Assembly: GCA_944325225.1 (NCBI GenBank)
Contig: CALUZQ010000008.1
Location: 1 to 57,262, forward strand
Source: an uncultured Elusimicrobiales bacterium
Lineage (GTDB): Bacteria > Elusimicrobiota > Elusimicrobia > Elusimicrobiales > Elusimicrobiaceae
Length of the DNA: 57,262 nt
Direction of reading: 5' to 3'
Shown: in pieces, positions 8,580-18,914 of the stretch
Position numbering within the stretch: position 1 is the first letter of the stretch
How the letters are laid out: each line of letters begins with the position of its first letter
Made by a program: the position numbers and the translations under genes
The notes under the pieces: model-generated
Told to the model about the DNA's origin: nothing
What the model saw: the letters and a program-made list of their open reading frames with translations, nothing else
Databases searched by the model: none

Positions 8580-9947
8580 ATGTTCGCGAGAATTATAAAT
8601 TGGTTCAAGCCATTACCCGATGCTGAACCTTTGACCGATGAAGAGCAAATAAAAAAGCTATATAGATCCTGGCGTATTAAGATGTTCTTTTCTATGTACT
8701 TTGGGTATGCGTTGTTTTATTTTACCCGAAAGAACTTAGATATTATCAAACCTACTTTAATTAACAATCATCTTTTTACCGTAGAAGAATTAGGAACTAT
8801 TGGTATGGTGATTTATTTAACCTACGGTATTGGTAAATTTGTCAGCGGGGTAGTGGCTGATAAATGCAATATTCGCTCCGTGATGGCGGTGGGGTTGTTC
8901 TCGTCGTCCATTATCAATATTTTGTTTGCGTTCTTGCCTCAGTTACAGTCTATGGGGCTGCCGCTTTCCTTAACTTTCATGGCCTCTTTTTTGTGGGGGT
9001 TAAACGGTGTGGCGCAGTCTATGGGGTTCCCTCCGGTAGCCAAAGGGTTGGTGTATTGGTTCTCCCCCTCTGAAAGAGCTACGAAATGGACGCTGTGGTC
9101 TTCTTCTCACACCTTTGGTGCTTTCTTTGTCGCGCAATTAATTTCGCTGTTGGCGTGGATGAAATTCGGTTGGCAGATGTCGTTTATTGTGCCGGCCTGT
9201 TTGGGTATTGTGTACAGTATTTTTATGCTCTATGCGATGACGGATAAACCTTCTACAGTCGGTTTGCCGGCTATTGAAGTTTATCGCAACGATGTTATGC
9301 CGGTTACAAAAGAAAAAAGCGATATGTCCCAGTGGGAAATTGTCCGCAAGTATGTGCTGACGAACCCCTTTCTGTGGGCTTTGGCTTTTTCGTATGTATT
9401 TATTTATTATGTCCGCTTTGCTACGCTGGACTGGGCAACCACTTTCTTGGTGCAGGACCGCGGTTTTACGCAGGCCATGGCGGCTTCGGCGGCTTCGGCT
9501 ATGCCGTTCTTGGGAATGCCCGGCGGTATCGTAGCGGGCTATTTGGCAGATAGATTCTTCCAAGGGCGCTGCACGCAGATGAACTTGATTTATCTGGTTA
9601 TTTTGGCGGCCAGCTGCTGGGGCTTTTATAAAGTAGCTTCCGTAGATGCGTTTTTGATGACGGCTGTCTTTTCGGCGTTTATCGGTTTCTTTGTGGACGG
9701 CCCCCAAAACTTAGCCGGCGGGGTGCAGGCCTCGCGCGTAACGGTGCAGGAATCTGTTTCTGCGGCGTGCGGTTTTACCGGTATGTTTGGTTATTTCGGT
9801 GCGATGCTTTCCAGTAAAGGGGCGGCGTATATCAGCACGAATTACGGGTGGAAAGCGGTGTATATATCCTGTATTTTCGCTTGTATTATTGCGATGATTT
9901 TTATTTCCACTACTTGGAAAAAAGAATCAGCCGGAGTGAAAAAGTAA
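8580..9947 (+). CDS. Organophosphate:phosphate antiporter (UhpT/UhpC/GlpT family)
   Basis: A 455-residue inner-membrane MFS protein of the OPA group, with about 12 membrane segments. The family signature near the first membrane segment is present (YFGYALFYFTRKNLDIIKP, residues about 40-58), as are the loops GIGKFVSGVVADKCN and FSPSERATKWTLWSSSHTFGA typical of UhpT and GlpT. Such proteins import sugar phosphates or glycerol 3-phosphate in exchange for inorganic phosphate, or act as sensors (UhpC). No two-component partner lies beside it, so a transport role is more likely than sensing. The substrate cannot be told from sequence alone. It is a single-gene unit with its own promoter and terminator. 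Confidence 0.85.
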   Translation: MFARIINWFKPLPDAEPLTDEEQIKKLYRSWRIKMFFSMYFGYALFYFTRKNLDIIKPTLINNHLFTVEELGTIGMVIYLTYGIGKFVSGVVADKCNIRSVMAVGLFSSSIINILFAFLPQLQSMGLPLSLTFMASFLWGLNGVAQSMGFPPVAKGLVYWFSPSERATKWTLWSSSHTFGAFFVAQLISLLAWMKFGWQMSFIVPACLGIVYSIFMLYAMTDKPSTVGLPAIEVYRNDVMPVTKEKSDMSQWEIVRKYVLTNPFLWALAFSYVFIYYVRFATLDWATTFLVQDRGFTQAMAASAASAMPFLGMPGGIVAGYLADRFFQGRCTQMNLIYLVILAASCWGFYKVASVDAFLMTAVFSAFIGFFVDGPQNLAGGVQASRVTVQESVSAACGFTGMFGYFGAMLSSKGAAYISTNYGWKAVYISCIFACIIAMIFISTTWKKESAGVKK

Positions 9948-9961
9948 TCCGTTTGTTTGAT

Positions 9962-9997
9962 AAAACCCCGGGAGAAGTTTTCTCCCGGGGTTTTTTG
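9962..9997 (+). terminator. Intrinsic terminator after the antiporter gene
   Basis: AAAACCCCGGGAGA / TCTCCCGGGGTTTT stem, ending in a six-T tract, 15 bases after the stop. Confidence 0.9.
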
Positions 9998-10568
9998 TAT
10001 GTAAGCCCCCTGCTGAGCCGGGAGGATACTTATTTCAGTTGCCTACGGCGCCGGTTTGATTGTTTGCAGAATGAGTTTTAAGGGATTTCTTGGCGGTATG
10101 TAAAAAGGGTCGGCCGGTATATTGGTGTTGGCGGTTAATCTTTAGTGCCCGCAGCATGTTGTTTGTTGGTTGCGTATGGTATGGAAATTGCCGGTCCCTT
10201 TGAAGTTTTCCGGCTGTGTAGAAAGGGGTTGGCACGGGGCATGCGGCTAGGCATTCTGTGCTATTTTTAAATGCCGGGAAGCGATGGCTCTTTCCTCTGT
10301 TTTTATTTTTTCGCTGAAATAAAGACAAAGAGCAATTTAAAAACCGTTTTTAAGAGCGGAAATAGCGTTTTAGAAGGTTTTTTAGCGGAAAGAGGCCCCC
10401 AAGGAAGCATATTTCTTTTGAGCGTTACAATCGGGCGGTTAGGCGGTTGATTGACTAGGCGGTGCGTGTTGTTACGGCAGGAATTTGAACGAAGCGGTTT
10501 ATAAGGCCGTATTAGAGGCGTATTGTACGCCCTATATAACTCTAAATATCCTTTCGGCGTGGATATAT
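9998..10568. other. 570-base intergenic region, no gene seen
   Basis: The open frames here lack ribosome sites and plausible composition, so I see no credible gene. Base composition is skewed (many GGC/GCGG runs on the plus strand, e.g. the repeated AGGCGGT near 10440-10462). A small RNA cannot be excluded, but no promoter-terminator pair that would define one was found. Confidence 0.4.
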
Positions 10569-10600
10569 AAAAACGCCTCCGCGGTAAGCGGAGGCGTTTT
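10569..10600 (-). terminator. Intrinsic terminator of pyk
   Basis: AAAACGCCTCCGC / GCGGAGGCGTTTT, an 11-13 bp stem with a short loop, 17 bases beyond the pyk stop on the minus strand; symmetric enough to work in both directions. Confidence 0.88.
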
Positions 10601-10616
10601 GCGTGAATTTATGCAA

Positions 10617-12038
10617 TTAGATATTCATTACATAAAGCATATTCGTCGTACCGGCTTTTCCGAAGGGGATACCGGCGGTTACGACCACATTGTCGCCTTC
10701 TTTGGCGAGCTTCTGTTCCAACACGGCTTTTTTGGTTTCAGCGGTCATATCGTCAAAGTTTTCCAAGTTTTCAATGACGATGGGCGTAACCCCCCATACA
10801 ACCGTCAGTTGGCGGGCCGTGGTGATATTGGGGGTCAGCCCCAATATCGGTAATCCGCCGGCGCGTTGTTGGGAAGCGCGCAGCGTAGTGGAGCCGGAAT
10901 CCGTGAAAGTTACAATCACATTGGCGGTATCCATATTGGTAGCTACGAGCCCGGCCGCAGAGGTAATGGCGCCTTCTTTGGTGGAATCGTTTTTGCGTTC
11001 CAGGGTAGAAAGCCCTTTGCGGTAGCGGTGGTCTTTTTCCACGGTTTCAATGATGCGGCGCATGGTGGCTACGGCTTCGTAGGGATGATCGCCCTGGGCG
11101 GTTTCGGCCGAGAGCATAACAGCGTCCACCCCGTCATATACGGCGGTGGCCACATCGGACGCTTCGGCGCGGGTGGGCATAATGTTGTGGATCATAGATT
11201 CCAACATCTGCGTAGCTACGATAACCGGTTTTCCCGCTTTGCGGCAGCCGGAAACGATTTTTTTCTGCAAAACCGGCACGAGTTCCGGGCTGGTTTCCAC
11301 GCCCAGGTCGCCGCGGGCTACCATAATGACATCAGTCAAGTCAATGATTTCGCGCAGGTGGTCAATGGCGGACGGTTTTTCAATTTTAGCAATAATGTGC
11401 GCTTTGGATTTCATCAAGCTGCGCAGTTCAATGATATCTTCGGGTTCCTGCACGAAGGAGAGCCCGATAAAATCGGCGCCCAGCATTTCAGCGATTTTTA
11501 AATCTTCTTTATCTTTGGCGGTCAGCGCGGAAAGCGGCAGTTTTACGCCGGGCACATTGACGCCTTTTTTGTTGGAAAGTTCGCCGCCGGCGATTACGGT
11601 GCAGTCGGCGGTGTCGGCAGTGTGGGAATCCACGCGCAGGCGCACGACGCCGTCGTTAAGCAACAGTTCCAGGCCGTCTTTCATAGCGGCAAAAATTTCT
11701 TTGTGCGGCAGGCAGACGCGGGTCTGATCGCCCGGTTCCGGGTTCATATCCAGGCGGAATTTGTCGCCTTCTTTTAAGCTGATGCGATAATCTTTAAAGG
11801 TGCCGATGCGGAGTTTCGGGCCTTGCAAATCAAATAAAATACCCAGGGTGCAGTTGTATTTTTTTTCCATTTTTCGGATATTGGTTACTCTTTCCTGGTA
11901 TTCAGGCAAAGAGCCGTGGCTGCAGTTGCAGCGGAACACGGATACCCCGGCTAAAACTAATTGTTCAATAGCTTTTTCATTGCTGGTGTCGGGACCGATA
12001 GTCGCGACGATTTTACAAAAGTCAGTATTCTTCGGCAT
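10617..12038 (-). CDS. pyk: Pyruvate kinase
   Basis: A 473-residue cytoplasmic glycolytic enzyme converting phosphoenolpyruvate and ADP to pyruvate and ATP. The family signature around the catalytic lysine is present (HIIAKIEKPSAIDHL, residues about 213-227), followed by the metal-binding MVARGDLGVE. The N-terminal substrate loop is CNCSHGSLPEYQ and the nucleotide region ILFDLQGPKLRIG. The length matches the standard single-domain-set enzyme without an extra C-terminal PEP-utiliser domain. The same window encodes pyruvate phosphate dikinase, which catalyses the AMP/PPi-dependent interconversion of the same metabolites. This suggests flexible, pyrophosphate-linked control of the last glycolytic step. 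A GAGG motif lies rather far (13-17 bases) from the ATG. Confidence 0.96.
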   Translation of the reverse strand: MPKNTDFCKIVATIGPDTSNEKAIEQLVLAGVSVFRCNCSHGSLPEYQERVTNIRKMEKKYNCTLGILFDLQGPKLRIGTFKDYRISLKEGDKFRLDMNPEPGDQTRVCLPHKEIFAAMKDGLELLLNDGVVRLRVDSHTADTADCTVIAGGELSNKKGVNVPGVKLPLSALTAKDKEDLKIAEMLGADFIGLSFVQEPEDIIELRSLMKSKAHIIAKIEKPSAIDHLREIIDLTDVIMVARGDLGVETSPELVPVLQKKIVSGCRKAGKPVIVATQMLESMIHNIMPTRAEASDVATAVYDGVDAVMLSAETAQGDHPYEAVATMRRIIETVEKDHRYRKGLSTLERKNDSTKEGAITSAAGLVATNMDTANVIVTFTDSGSTTLRASQQRAGGLPILGLTPNITTARQLTVVWGVTPIVIENLENFDDMTAETKKAVLEQKLAKEGDNVVVTAGIPFGKAGTTNMLYVMNI

Positions 12039-12170
12039 AATCTATCTATTTTTCCTCAATCTTTCCTTCTAAAGTAAGGGGCGTTTTTTCCCCTTCTGAA
12101 TATATTTTATTATTTTTAGAGGGGCTTGTCATCGGGTAGTTGGGCTTTTGTAGCTGCCTGGGGCCGTAAA

Positions 12171-12199
12171 TTGAAAAGCCGCGTCAAATCCGCTACAAT
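12171..12199 (+). promoter_or_regulatory. Promoter giving a leaderless AlaX-type mRNA
   Basis: TTGAAA (12171-12176), 17-base spacer, TACAAT (12194-12199): a near-consensus housekeeping promoter. The ATG begins 6 bases after the -10 box, where transcription itself should start. No Shine-Dalgarno sequence is present. Confidence 0.75.
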
Positions 12200-12205
12200 A
12201 TAGCC

Positions 12206-12670
12206 ATGAATACAAACCCTACTTTGGAACCCAAAAAAGATTATTACGCTCCTATGCACACGGCGGAACATATTTTAAACCAAACGATGGTGCGTGTGTT
12301 TGGCTGCGCCAGAAGCAAGACCAACCATATAGAAAAAAATAAATCCAAATGTGATTATTTTTTGCCTGTTTCCCCGACGGAAGAACAAATGCGCGAAGTG
12401 GAGCAATTAGTCAACGAAGTAATTGCCAGCTATTTACCCGTTACAGCCGAAGAACTGCCGCGGGAAGTGGCGGAGAAAAGCGTGGATTTATCTTCTTTGC
12501 CGGCTGATGCCGGAAGCCGCGTACGCTTGGTGCGGGTGGGCGGTTATGATGTGTGCCCCTGTATTGGCAAGCATGTGCAAAACACGCGGGAAATCGGGCA
12601 TTTTAAGCTGTTTAGCTGGGATTATCAAGCCGGGCGGCTGCGGGTGCGGTTTAAGCTGGAAAATAACTAA
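12206..12670 (+). CDS. Alanyl-tRNA editing protein, AlaX-like
   Basis: A 154-residue free-standing editing domain like the second domain of alanyl- and threonyl-tRNA synthetases, which hydrolyses Ser or Gly mischarged on tRNA. The zinc-binding pairs are visible: HTAEH near residue 18 (HxxxH) and CIGKH near residue 115 (CxxxH). These are the four ligands of the HxxxH/CxxxH fold. The short length and absence of the N-terminal beta-barrel domain fit the small AlaX type. The gene is probably leaderless and is followed 14 bases later by a secreted barrel-like protein. That pairing does not suggest a functional link. The family is firm; the preferred mischarged tRNA is unknown. Confidence 0.85.
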   Translation: MNTNPTLEPKKDYYAPMHTAEHILNQTMVRVFGCARSKTNHIEKNKSKCDYFLPVSPTEEQMREVEQLVNEVIASYLPVTAEELPREVAEKSVDLSSLPADAGSRVRLVRVGGYDVCPCIGKHVQNTREIGHFKLFSWDYQAGRLRVRFKLENN

Positions 12671-12684
12671 CGGACGGGAATAAA

Positions 12685-13560
12685 ATGCTTAAAAAATGCT
12701 TTCTTTTAGCCATTCTGTGTTTGGCGGTGTCGGGCGTATCGGCGCAAGGGACAAAACGCGGTTGGGAGGTGGAACTTTCCCAATTATCCTTTGATTTTAA
12801 TACGACCCAAGTAAAACATGCGCAGGAATACCAGAACTTTCCGGAGGCCCGCTTAAATGCGGATTCACAGACGGCTGTGCGCGGGCTTTTGAATGCTTCG
12901 GCGGATTATTATGCCCGGCATTGTTTATGGAGTAATGAGTTGGTGCTGGATTACGGCCGCACAAAAATCCGTCCGGTGCAGGGGCAGTCGCTGACCAACG
13001 AAAATGCCGACCAGATTTTATTTACGACCGGTTATACCCACCGTTTGTGGAAAGTGCCGCATTTTTTGGGCGGTTTTGAATTGGGGCCGTTTGCCAATTT
13101 GGGATATGAAACCGAATTTACCAAACCGGCGGATGCCAACCGAAAGAAAATACTGCGCTTTACCACGGGTGTAAAACTGTTTGAAGGCAAATACCTGAAA
13201 GATTTTTTTGTGGCGGCGGTGGGCGAGCGGGATTATACTTATTCCCCGGCGTCTAACAAGCTGGCGTGGGAAACGGGATTTAAAATAGAACAGCCCGTTC
13301 GGGAAGGAGTAACCGCTAAGTATGCGTTTGTGTTTCGGGATTATTTAAGCGAGTCCCAAAGCAACGAAACGGATTTGGATTATGAACTTTCGGCCGATGC
13401 CCGGCTGGAAGTGCAGTTATATAAGAACCTGCATTTGGCGCCGTTTGTCAGTTTCTATACCGCCCAAGGCAAGCATATTGCCAAGCGCGGCGAAAACCTC
13501 TATATAGGCGTTTCACTTTCTTTCAGCCGGCTTTTTAAAGCCGCGCAGGAGATAGAATAG
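12685..13560 (+). CDS. Putative outer-membrane beta-barrel protein
   Basis: A 291-residue protein with a signal peptide (MLKKCFLLAILCLAVSGVSA, then QG). The rest alternates polar and hydrophobic residues in many short strands separated by charged turns, and ends close to an aromatic strand (LYIGVSLSFSRLF). This pattern is typical of small outer-membrane barrels. There is no match I can name with confidence. It probably sits in the outer membrane; role unknown. It follows the AlaX-like gene by 14 bases with a weak GGGA ribosome site, so the two likely share a transcript that ends at the terminator near 13660. Confidence 0.6.
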   Translation: MLKKCFLLAILCLAVSGVSAQGTKRGWEVELSQLSFDFNTTQVKHAQEYQNFPEARLNADSQTAVRGLLNASADYYARHCLWSNELVLDYGRTKIRPVQGQSLTNENADQILFTTGYTHRLWKVPHFLGGFELGPFANLGYETEFTKPADANRKKILRFTTGVKLFEGKYLKDFFVAAVGERDYTYSPASNKLAWETGFKIEQPVREGVTAKYAFVFRDYLSESQSNETDLDYELSADARLEVQLYKNLHLAPFVSFYTAQGKHIAKRGENLYIGVSLSFSRLFKAAQEIE

Positions 13561-13652
13561 CCAGCGGTTGTTCCCGGCATTCCTGTTCTGGCTTTTGCAT
13601 GCGTATATCCGCCTCCCGCGGCCCGGGATTTATGCCTGGATTAGAAAACAAT

Positions 13653-13680
13653 AAAAAACCCGCCTTTTGGCGGGTTTTTA
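13653..13680. terminator. Convergent intrinsic terminator
   Basis: AAAAAACCCGCC / GGCGGGTTTTT hairpin between the rightward barrel gene and the leftward ADP-ribosyltransferase-like gene; A- and T-tracts on both sides make it bidirectional. Confidence 0.87.
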
Positions 13681-13685
13681 AGCGG

Positions 13686-14582
13686 TTAAAAGAGCATGCG
13701 GCCAAACTGTCCCGTCCATGCGGTATGAGGTTTCAGAGTGCCTTTCTGCGCGTTTTCAAAAATTTTATCCAGCGATTCCAGCCCATACTCCCCCCACACC
13801 AATACATCTACAATATCTTCCGGGGGAATATCCTCATAAGAATAATAAATAGTCTTAGTCCGGTTCAGTACGGGGTCTTTGCCCAGTTCCATAGACGGTT
13901 TCCGGCGGACTTCAAATACAACGCCAATTCCATTTCTCTTGCTGCCGCTTTGGAAAATGTAATGCGTGGCTTCCACCGAAGAAGAAGATAAACTGATGGC
14001 CTGTCTGCCGTCTGTTCCGGCATTCCATTTAGAATGAACGGGCGAAAACCCCTCTTTTAAAATTTTAGCCAATTCTTCCGGCGTAATCAGCATACCGCGG
14101 TAGAGAATTTCGTCCGATTTTTTATCCGCTATATAGTTTGGCGAAGATTGATACGGGAAGATGCGTTTCATAAAGAAACCTTCCAAATATCCTTCCGGCA
14201 GATGATAGCTCCGCAACAAATCTTCCCGGTGCAATAAGGTATTGGCTCCCCACAGGGTGCATTTTTGAGCGGCGCGGGTTTGCTGGATTTTGCCCAGTGC
14301 GTTTTGCAGTTTTTCCTGATTAATCCGAGGAGCGGCGGCCGACAATCCGGCCGGATCCGAAACGGACAAGGCCGCGGCCGAAATTTTAATTTCGCCGGTT
14401 CCGGCCGGCAAAAATCCGCTGAGTTTCGGGGATATCGGGCCCGTAATGGTTTTGGCCGCATTATTCGTAAGCGCCCGCGCACCATTTTGGGCTGCTTTGG
14501 CAGGGAGTTGGGCTTGCACATGGCAAACAGCCGCCAGCAGGCAGCCCAATACAATCGGAGCGGATTTAGCAAGTATGTTCAT
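13686..14582 (-). CDS. Secreted protein with ADP-ribosyltransferase-like C-terminal domain
   Basis: The ATG at 14582 is preferred over an upstream in-frame ATG because a GAGGAA site precedes it and it begins a signal peptide (MNILAKSAPIVLGCLLAAV, cleavage near VQA|Q). The mature protein is 298 residues including the leader. Residues 25-125 are an Ala-rich, low-complexity linker. The C-terminal half has an order of motifs like the R-S-E class of ADP-ribosyltransferases: ILYRGM (about 160), ISLSSSSVEATHYIF (about 195-209), a strand GVVFEVRR, then EDIPPED (about 250). In such enzymes the Arg and Ser-x-Ser hold NAD and a Glu is catalytic. This assignment is from motif order only. It could instead be a related fold without activity. 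Confidence 0.5.
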   Translation of the reverse strand: MNILAKSAPIVLGCLLAAVCHVQAQLPAKAAQNGARALTNNAAKTITGPISPKLSGFLPAGTGEIKISAAALSVSDPAGLSAAAPRINQEKLQNALGKIQQTRAAQKCTLWGANTLLHREDLLRSYHLPEGYLEGFFMKRIFPYQSSPNYIADKKSDEILYRGMLITPEELAKILKEGFSPVHSKWNAGTDGRQAISLSSSSVEATHYIFQSGSKRNGIGVVFEVRRKPSMELGKDPVLNRTKTIYYSYEDIPPEDIVDVLVWGEYGLESLDKIFENAQKGTLKPHTAWTGQFGRMLF

Positions 14583-14619
14583 AAGAATTCCTCGTTTTTC
14601 GTCTGTTTTTATTTTAAAA

Positions 14620-14646
14620 AACCCCCGGATTTTTATCCGGGGGTTA
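14620..14646 (-). terminator. Terminator hairpin just upstream of the ADP-ribosyltransferase-like gene
   Basis: On the minus strand, ACCCCCGGAT / ATCCGGGGGT is followed by six T. It lies only about 40 bases before the ATG at 14582. It either ends the lipocalin transcript or acts as an attenuator in the downstream gene's leader. Confidence 0.75.
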
Positions 14647-14893
14647 TACAATAAATCCAAAAATTTATAATTTCCCGGAAAGCCATTGGTATTTAAAAAA
14701 GCCGGTTTTGTGGAAAGAATCCATCAAATAGCTGTTTTTAAATAGGTTCATCGCCTTTAGTCCAAATACAAAAGCCGCTTTATTTGCACGGCAAACAAAA
14801 GCGTTCCAAACAAAACGGATTTTTAAAAAATTGTGTTTCATACTAAAATTATAGGCAATTTTACCGTCAAAAGCAAGGGGTTTTTTAGCCGTT

Positions 14894-15238
14894 TTAGGGC
14901 TGGCGCGTATAACGGACGGTTTTGCCGTCTTTACGCAATATCAGTTCATGGTCGTTGATTTCTTCTATTCCCATATAGGAAGAAAAATCAATTGTTTGTC
15001 CATTCCCGATGCTCTTCCCTTTCAAAATCAGTTGATTGCCTTCTTTCTCCCAGCTTTCATAGAGCAGCGTGGTCATATTTACAGAGGAAGCTTTCCCCCC
15101 TTCTTGCAACAGGAACCCTTGGGTTTTGCCGGGCATGCCGGGTATGGGTTCGGTCCAGGAACCCAACAGCTGCCGGTCGGCCGAAGCGCAGGCCAATAAC
15201 GAACAGGAGATAAAACTCAGCAAACACCATTTTTTCAT
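14894..15238 (-). CDS. Lipocalin-like lipoprotein
   Basis: A 114-residue lipoprotein: signal peptide MKKWCLLSFISCSLLAC, with the lipobox Cys at residue 17. The mature part begins LLGSWTEPIPGMPGKTQGF and continues with strands such as LILKGKSIGNGQTIDFSSY. It resembles the small lipocalin-like (DUF4488-type) lipoproteins common in gut Bacteroidota, which hints at exchange between gut residents (from memory, not searched). It should be anchored in a membrane facing the periplasm. A GAGG site precedes the ATG. It lies 12 bases downstream of the SIMPL-domain gene, so the two form an operon. Function unknown. Confidence 0.65.
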   Translation of the reverse strand: MKKWCLLSFISCSLLACASADRQLLGSWTEPIPGMPGKTQGFLLQEGGKASSVNMTTLLYESWEKEGNQLILKGKSIGNGQTIDFSSYMGIEEINDHELILRKDGKTVRYTRQP

Positions 15239-15250
15239 TTTTAAAAACCT

Positions 15251-15985
15251 CTACTTTATTTTATAAGTTAAGGTAACCGCAGCTTTGACGGGAATCATAC
15301 CGGTAGCCGGGGTTTGTTCTATGTCGGCCGGCAAATCCGGCTGCACGATGTTTTGGCTGATGTTGCTGGTCATAAAACGGGCAGACGGATACGCCGGGAG
15401 CGCATTTTCGCTGATATCTACGATTTTACCCAGCCGGATATCGGCCGCTTCGGCCAGCAGGGCGGCTTTTTCGCGGGCGTATTGTACGGCCAGCCGGCGG
15501 GCTTGATCGCGGTGTTGGCGGATTTGGGTGGAATAGAACGAAATGTTTTCTATCCGGTTGATGCCCATATCCAGCAGGGCGTACAGGACATCTTCGTACT
15601 GGGAAGGATCGTCGAGCGTAACGGTGAAAGTTTGGGAAATTTGATACTGCAGTTTTTCACTTTCGGTGCGTACGCCGTTTTTGCCGTAAGCGGTTTGCAG
15701 AGTATATACGGGGAGGATTTGCAAATTATCGGTTTGGATAAAGCGATCCTCAATTCCGCGGGTGTGCAGGTAATGGTTCACTTGGGCGGCGGTGGTGTTT
15801 AAGCGTTCGGTGCCTTGGCGCAGGTTGTCGGTTTTTTCAAAAAGTCCGAAAGTGATGGCGGCGCGGTCGGGTTTTACGCGCACTTCGGCCTCGGCGCTTA
15901 CGCGCATCAGCGGATTTTCGGCCGCGGGAGCCCACATCGGCAGCAGGCAGCACAAAGATACGATTAATAAAGCAGTTTTTTTCAT
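15251..15985 (-). CDS. SIMPL-domain (DUF541) periplasmic protein
   Basis: A 244-residue secreted protein with a signal peptide (MKKTALLIVSLCCLLPMWAPAA, then E). It opens with VSAEAEVRVKPDRAAITFGL, the hallmark of the SIMPL/DUF541 family. It also has the family's later blocks: YQISQTFTVTL, the helix RDQARRLAVQYAREKAALLAEA, and a final VKAAVTLTYKI strand. Members assemble into ring-like periplasmic oligomers and have been linked to stress tolerance, but their biochemical role is unsettled. An AGGAGG site lies 5 bases before the ATG. The gene heads a two-gene unit with the lipocalin-like lipoprotein. Confidence 0.85.
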   Translation of the reverse strand: MKKTALLIVSLCCLLPMWAPAAENPLMRVSAEAEVRVKPDRAAITFGLFEKTDNLRQGTERLNTTAAQVNHYLHTRGIEDRFIQTDNLQILPVYTLQTAYGKNGVRTESEKLQYQISQTFTVTLDDPSQYEDVLYALLDMGINRIENISFYSTQIRQHRDQARRLAVQYAREKAALLAEAADIRLGKIVDISENALPAYPSARFMTSNISQNIVQPDLPADIEQTPATGMIPVKAAVTLTYKIK

Positions 15986-16030
15986 AAAATCCTCCTGCCG
16001 ATTATTATAGATTATTCTGCCGAATAATAC

Positions 16031-16064
16031 AAAAAAAGCGGGTTCCCAAAGGAACCCGCTTTTA
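16031..16064 (-). terminator. Intrinsic terminator of gapA
   Basis: AAAGCGGGTTCC / GGAACCCGCTTT stem with a T-run of seven on the minus strand, 14 bases beyond the gapA stop; also read toward the SIMPL gene. Confidence 0.9.
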
Positions 16065-16077
16065 TAACAAGTGAATG

Positions 16078-17651
<1,574 letters not shown>

Positions 17652-17683
17652 ACGCTTATTGTAGCTTTTTACAACGGCCGGCG

Positions 17684-18907
17684 CTATTTCAGTTCCTCGG
17701 AAGAGATTACTTTTTTCGTCTGCAAATCATACACATACGCCCGCAGCGGCGAGATCCGTTTGTGCGGGTGCCGTTGCAGAAAATCGCCGTCCGGCGTCCA
17801 TTGGATACGCTGGGCGGTAATGTCCACAAAGCGGGCCTGGGGATATTGTTTGAGGGCTTTTTCCAGCGAGGAGTGGGAAAAACGGTCTATTACATCGTGC
17901 TTCCACAGGATGTTTTCGTGGGCGTCTAAGAGTACCACAGAATGGATATGTTCATCTGCATTTAACGGCAGGGAATGTTCGGAATTGATATAAAAATCAA
18001 CCGGCGCAATTCCGTTATTATGATAGCTATTTACCAATGCTTTTAAATAACGGGACGGCGTAACAAAAGCTTGATCCCCCTCCCCATAGGGTTGCGATAT
18101 GCTGCCTGTATGGATACCGACCAGTTCCCCTTTGGCATTGAGTACGGCGCTTCCGCAGAGCCCGGGGCGCTCTTTTCTAGGCACTAAAATATCCGTGCGG
18201 ATAGAGGCCGGCGTTTGCTGGAGAATGCGGCGTTTTTCAATCGGACGAATTCCCAGGGTATTAAACCCAACGGAATGAAGGGGTTTTCCGGGAAGGACTT
18301 CTCCTATTTCATACGGTTTTAACAGCGGTTCTATTTCCGCCGGAAATTTAACCAGCGCAATATCCAGCACACTGACCGGGGACGCCGCTACGACTTCCGC
18401 CGGGACAATCCGGGGCAGACCGTTTTGGTAAAAATTCACTTCAAACTGCCGTTTGATGCCAAAGGTGGGGTTCGTCGGCACATCGGGAATAATGTGGGTG
18501 GCTATCGCACCATAAATCTCTTTTTTGCCGTTGTAGGTAACGGAAAACACCGTACCGGAAAAACGAATGGAAGGTGCTTCTTCTACAAAGGGCTGAAAAA
18601 TACGCATATCGTAATTGGGCAGGACAGCGGCTGCTTGTCGGGTGATGGCTTGGGATAAACGGCGGGCGGATTGCGCGGATATCCCGGCCGGCGTTTGTGA
18701 AAGAAGCGGCGCAGCGGCTGGGCGGGTTCTTGCGACGCCGGCGGCCGGGCCGGACACACTGCCGGCTAAAAGACGGCCTGCCGATTGTACGCTTTTTACC
18801 GCAGCGGACGGCTTGAGCATGGCCCGCAGCGATTGAAGTGATTTTTGAGCATAGCCCGGCTGCGCTGAAAAAAAGACTAAAAGCATAAATAGACAAAATG
18901 GTTTCAT
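17684..18907 (-). CDS. Secreted trypsin-fold peptidase with Cys nucleophile, paralogue 1
   Basis: A 407-residue protein with a signal peptide (MKPFCLFMLLVFFSAQPGYA, then Q). After an Ala-rich linker (residues 21-105) comes a chymotrypsin-type domain. The His is in GAIATHI, the Asp in SVLDIALVKF, and the nucleophile motif GLCGSAVLN replaces the usual GxSGGP, so the triad reads His-Asp-Cys. GIHTGS follows, as in S1 peptidases. The last 110 residues form a domain shared by all three paralogues (starts YINSEHSLPLNADEHIHSV). It is the second gene of an operon, 7 bases after paralogue 2, with a GGAG site 10 bases before the ATG. It presumably acts in the periplasm or outside the cell. Its substrate is unknown, and catalysis is inferred. 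Confidence 0.7.
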   Translation of the reverse strand: MKPFCLFMLLVFFSAQPGYAQKSLQSLRAMLKPSAAVKSVQSAGRLLAGSVSGPAAGVARTRPAAAPLLSQTPAGISAQSARRLSQAITRQAAAVLPNYDMRIFQPFVEEAPSIRFSGTVFSVTYNGKKEIYGAIATHIIPDVPTNPTFGIKRQFEVNFYQNGLPRIVPAEVVAASPVSVLDIALVKFPAEIEPLLKPYEIGEVLPGKPLHSVGFNTLGIRPIEKRRILQQTPASIRTDILVPRKERPGLCGSAVLNAKGELVGIHTGSISQPYGEGDQAFVTPSRYLKALVNSYHNNGIAPVDFYINSEHSLPLNADEHIHSVVLLDAHENILWKHDVIDRFSHSSLEKALKQYPQARFVDITAQRIQWTPDGDFLQRHPHKRISPLRAYVYDLQTKKVISSEELK

Positions 18908-18914
18908 AAGGTTT

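Noticed and set aside
10035..10328. Open frame of 97 codons in the gap before pyk
   Set aside because: No ribosome site, improbable composition and no recognisable motif; the stretch looks non-coding.
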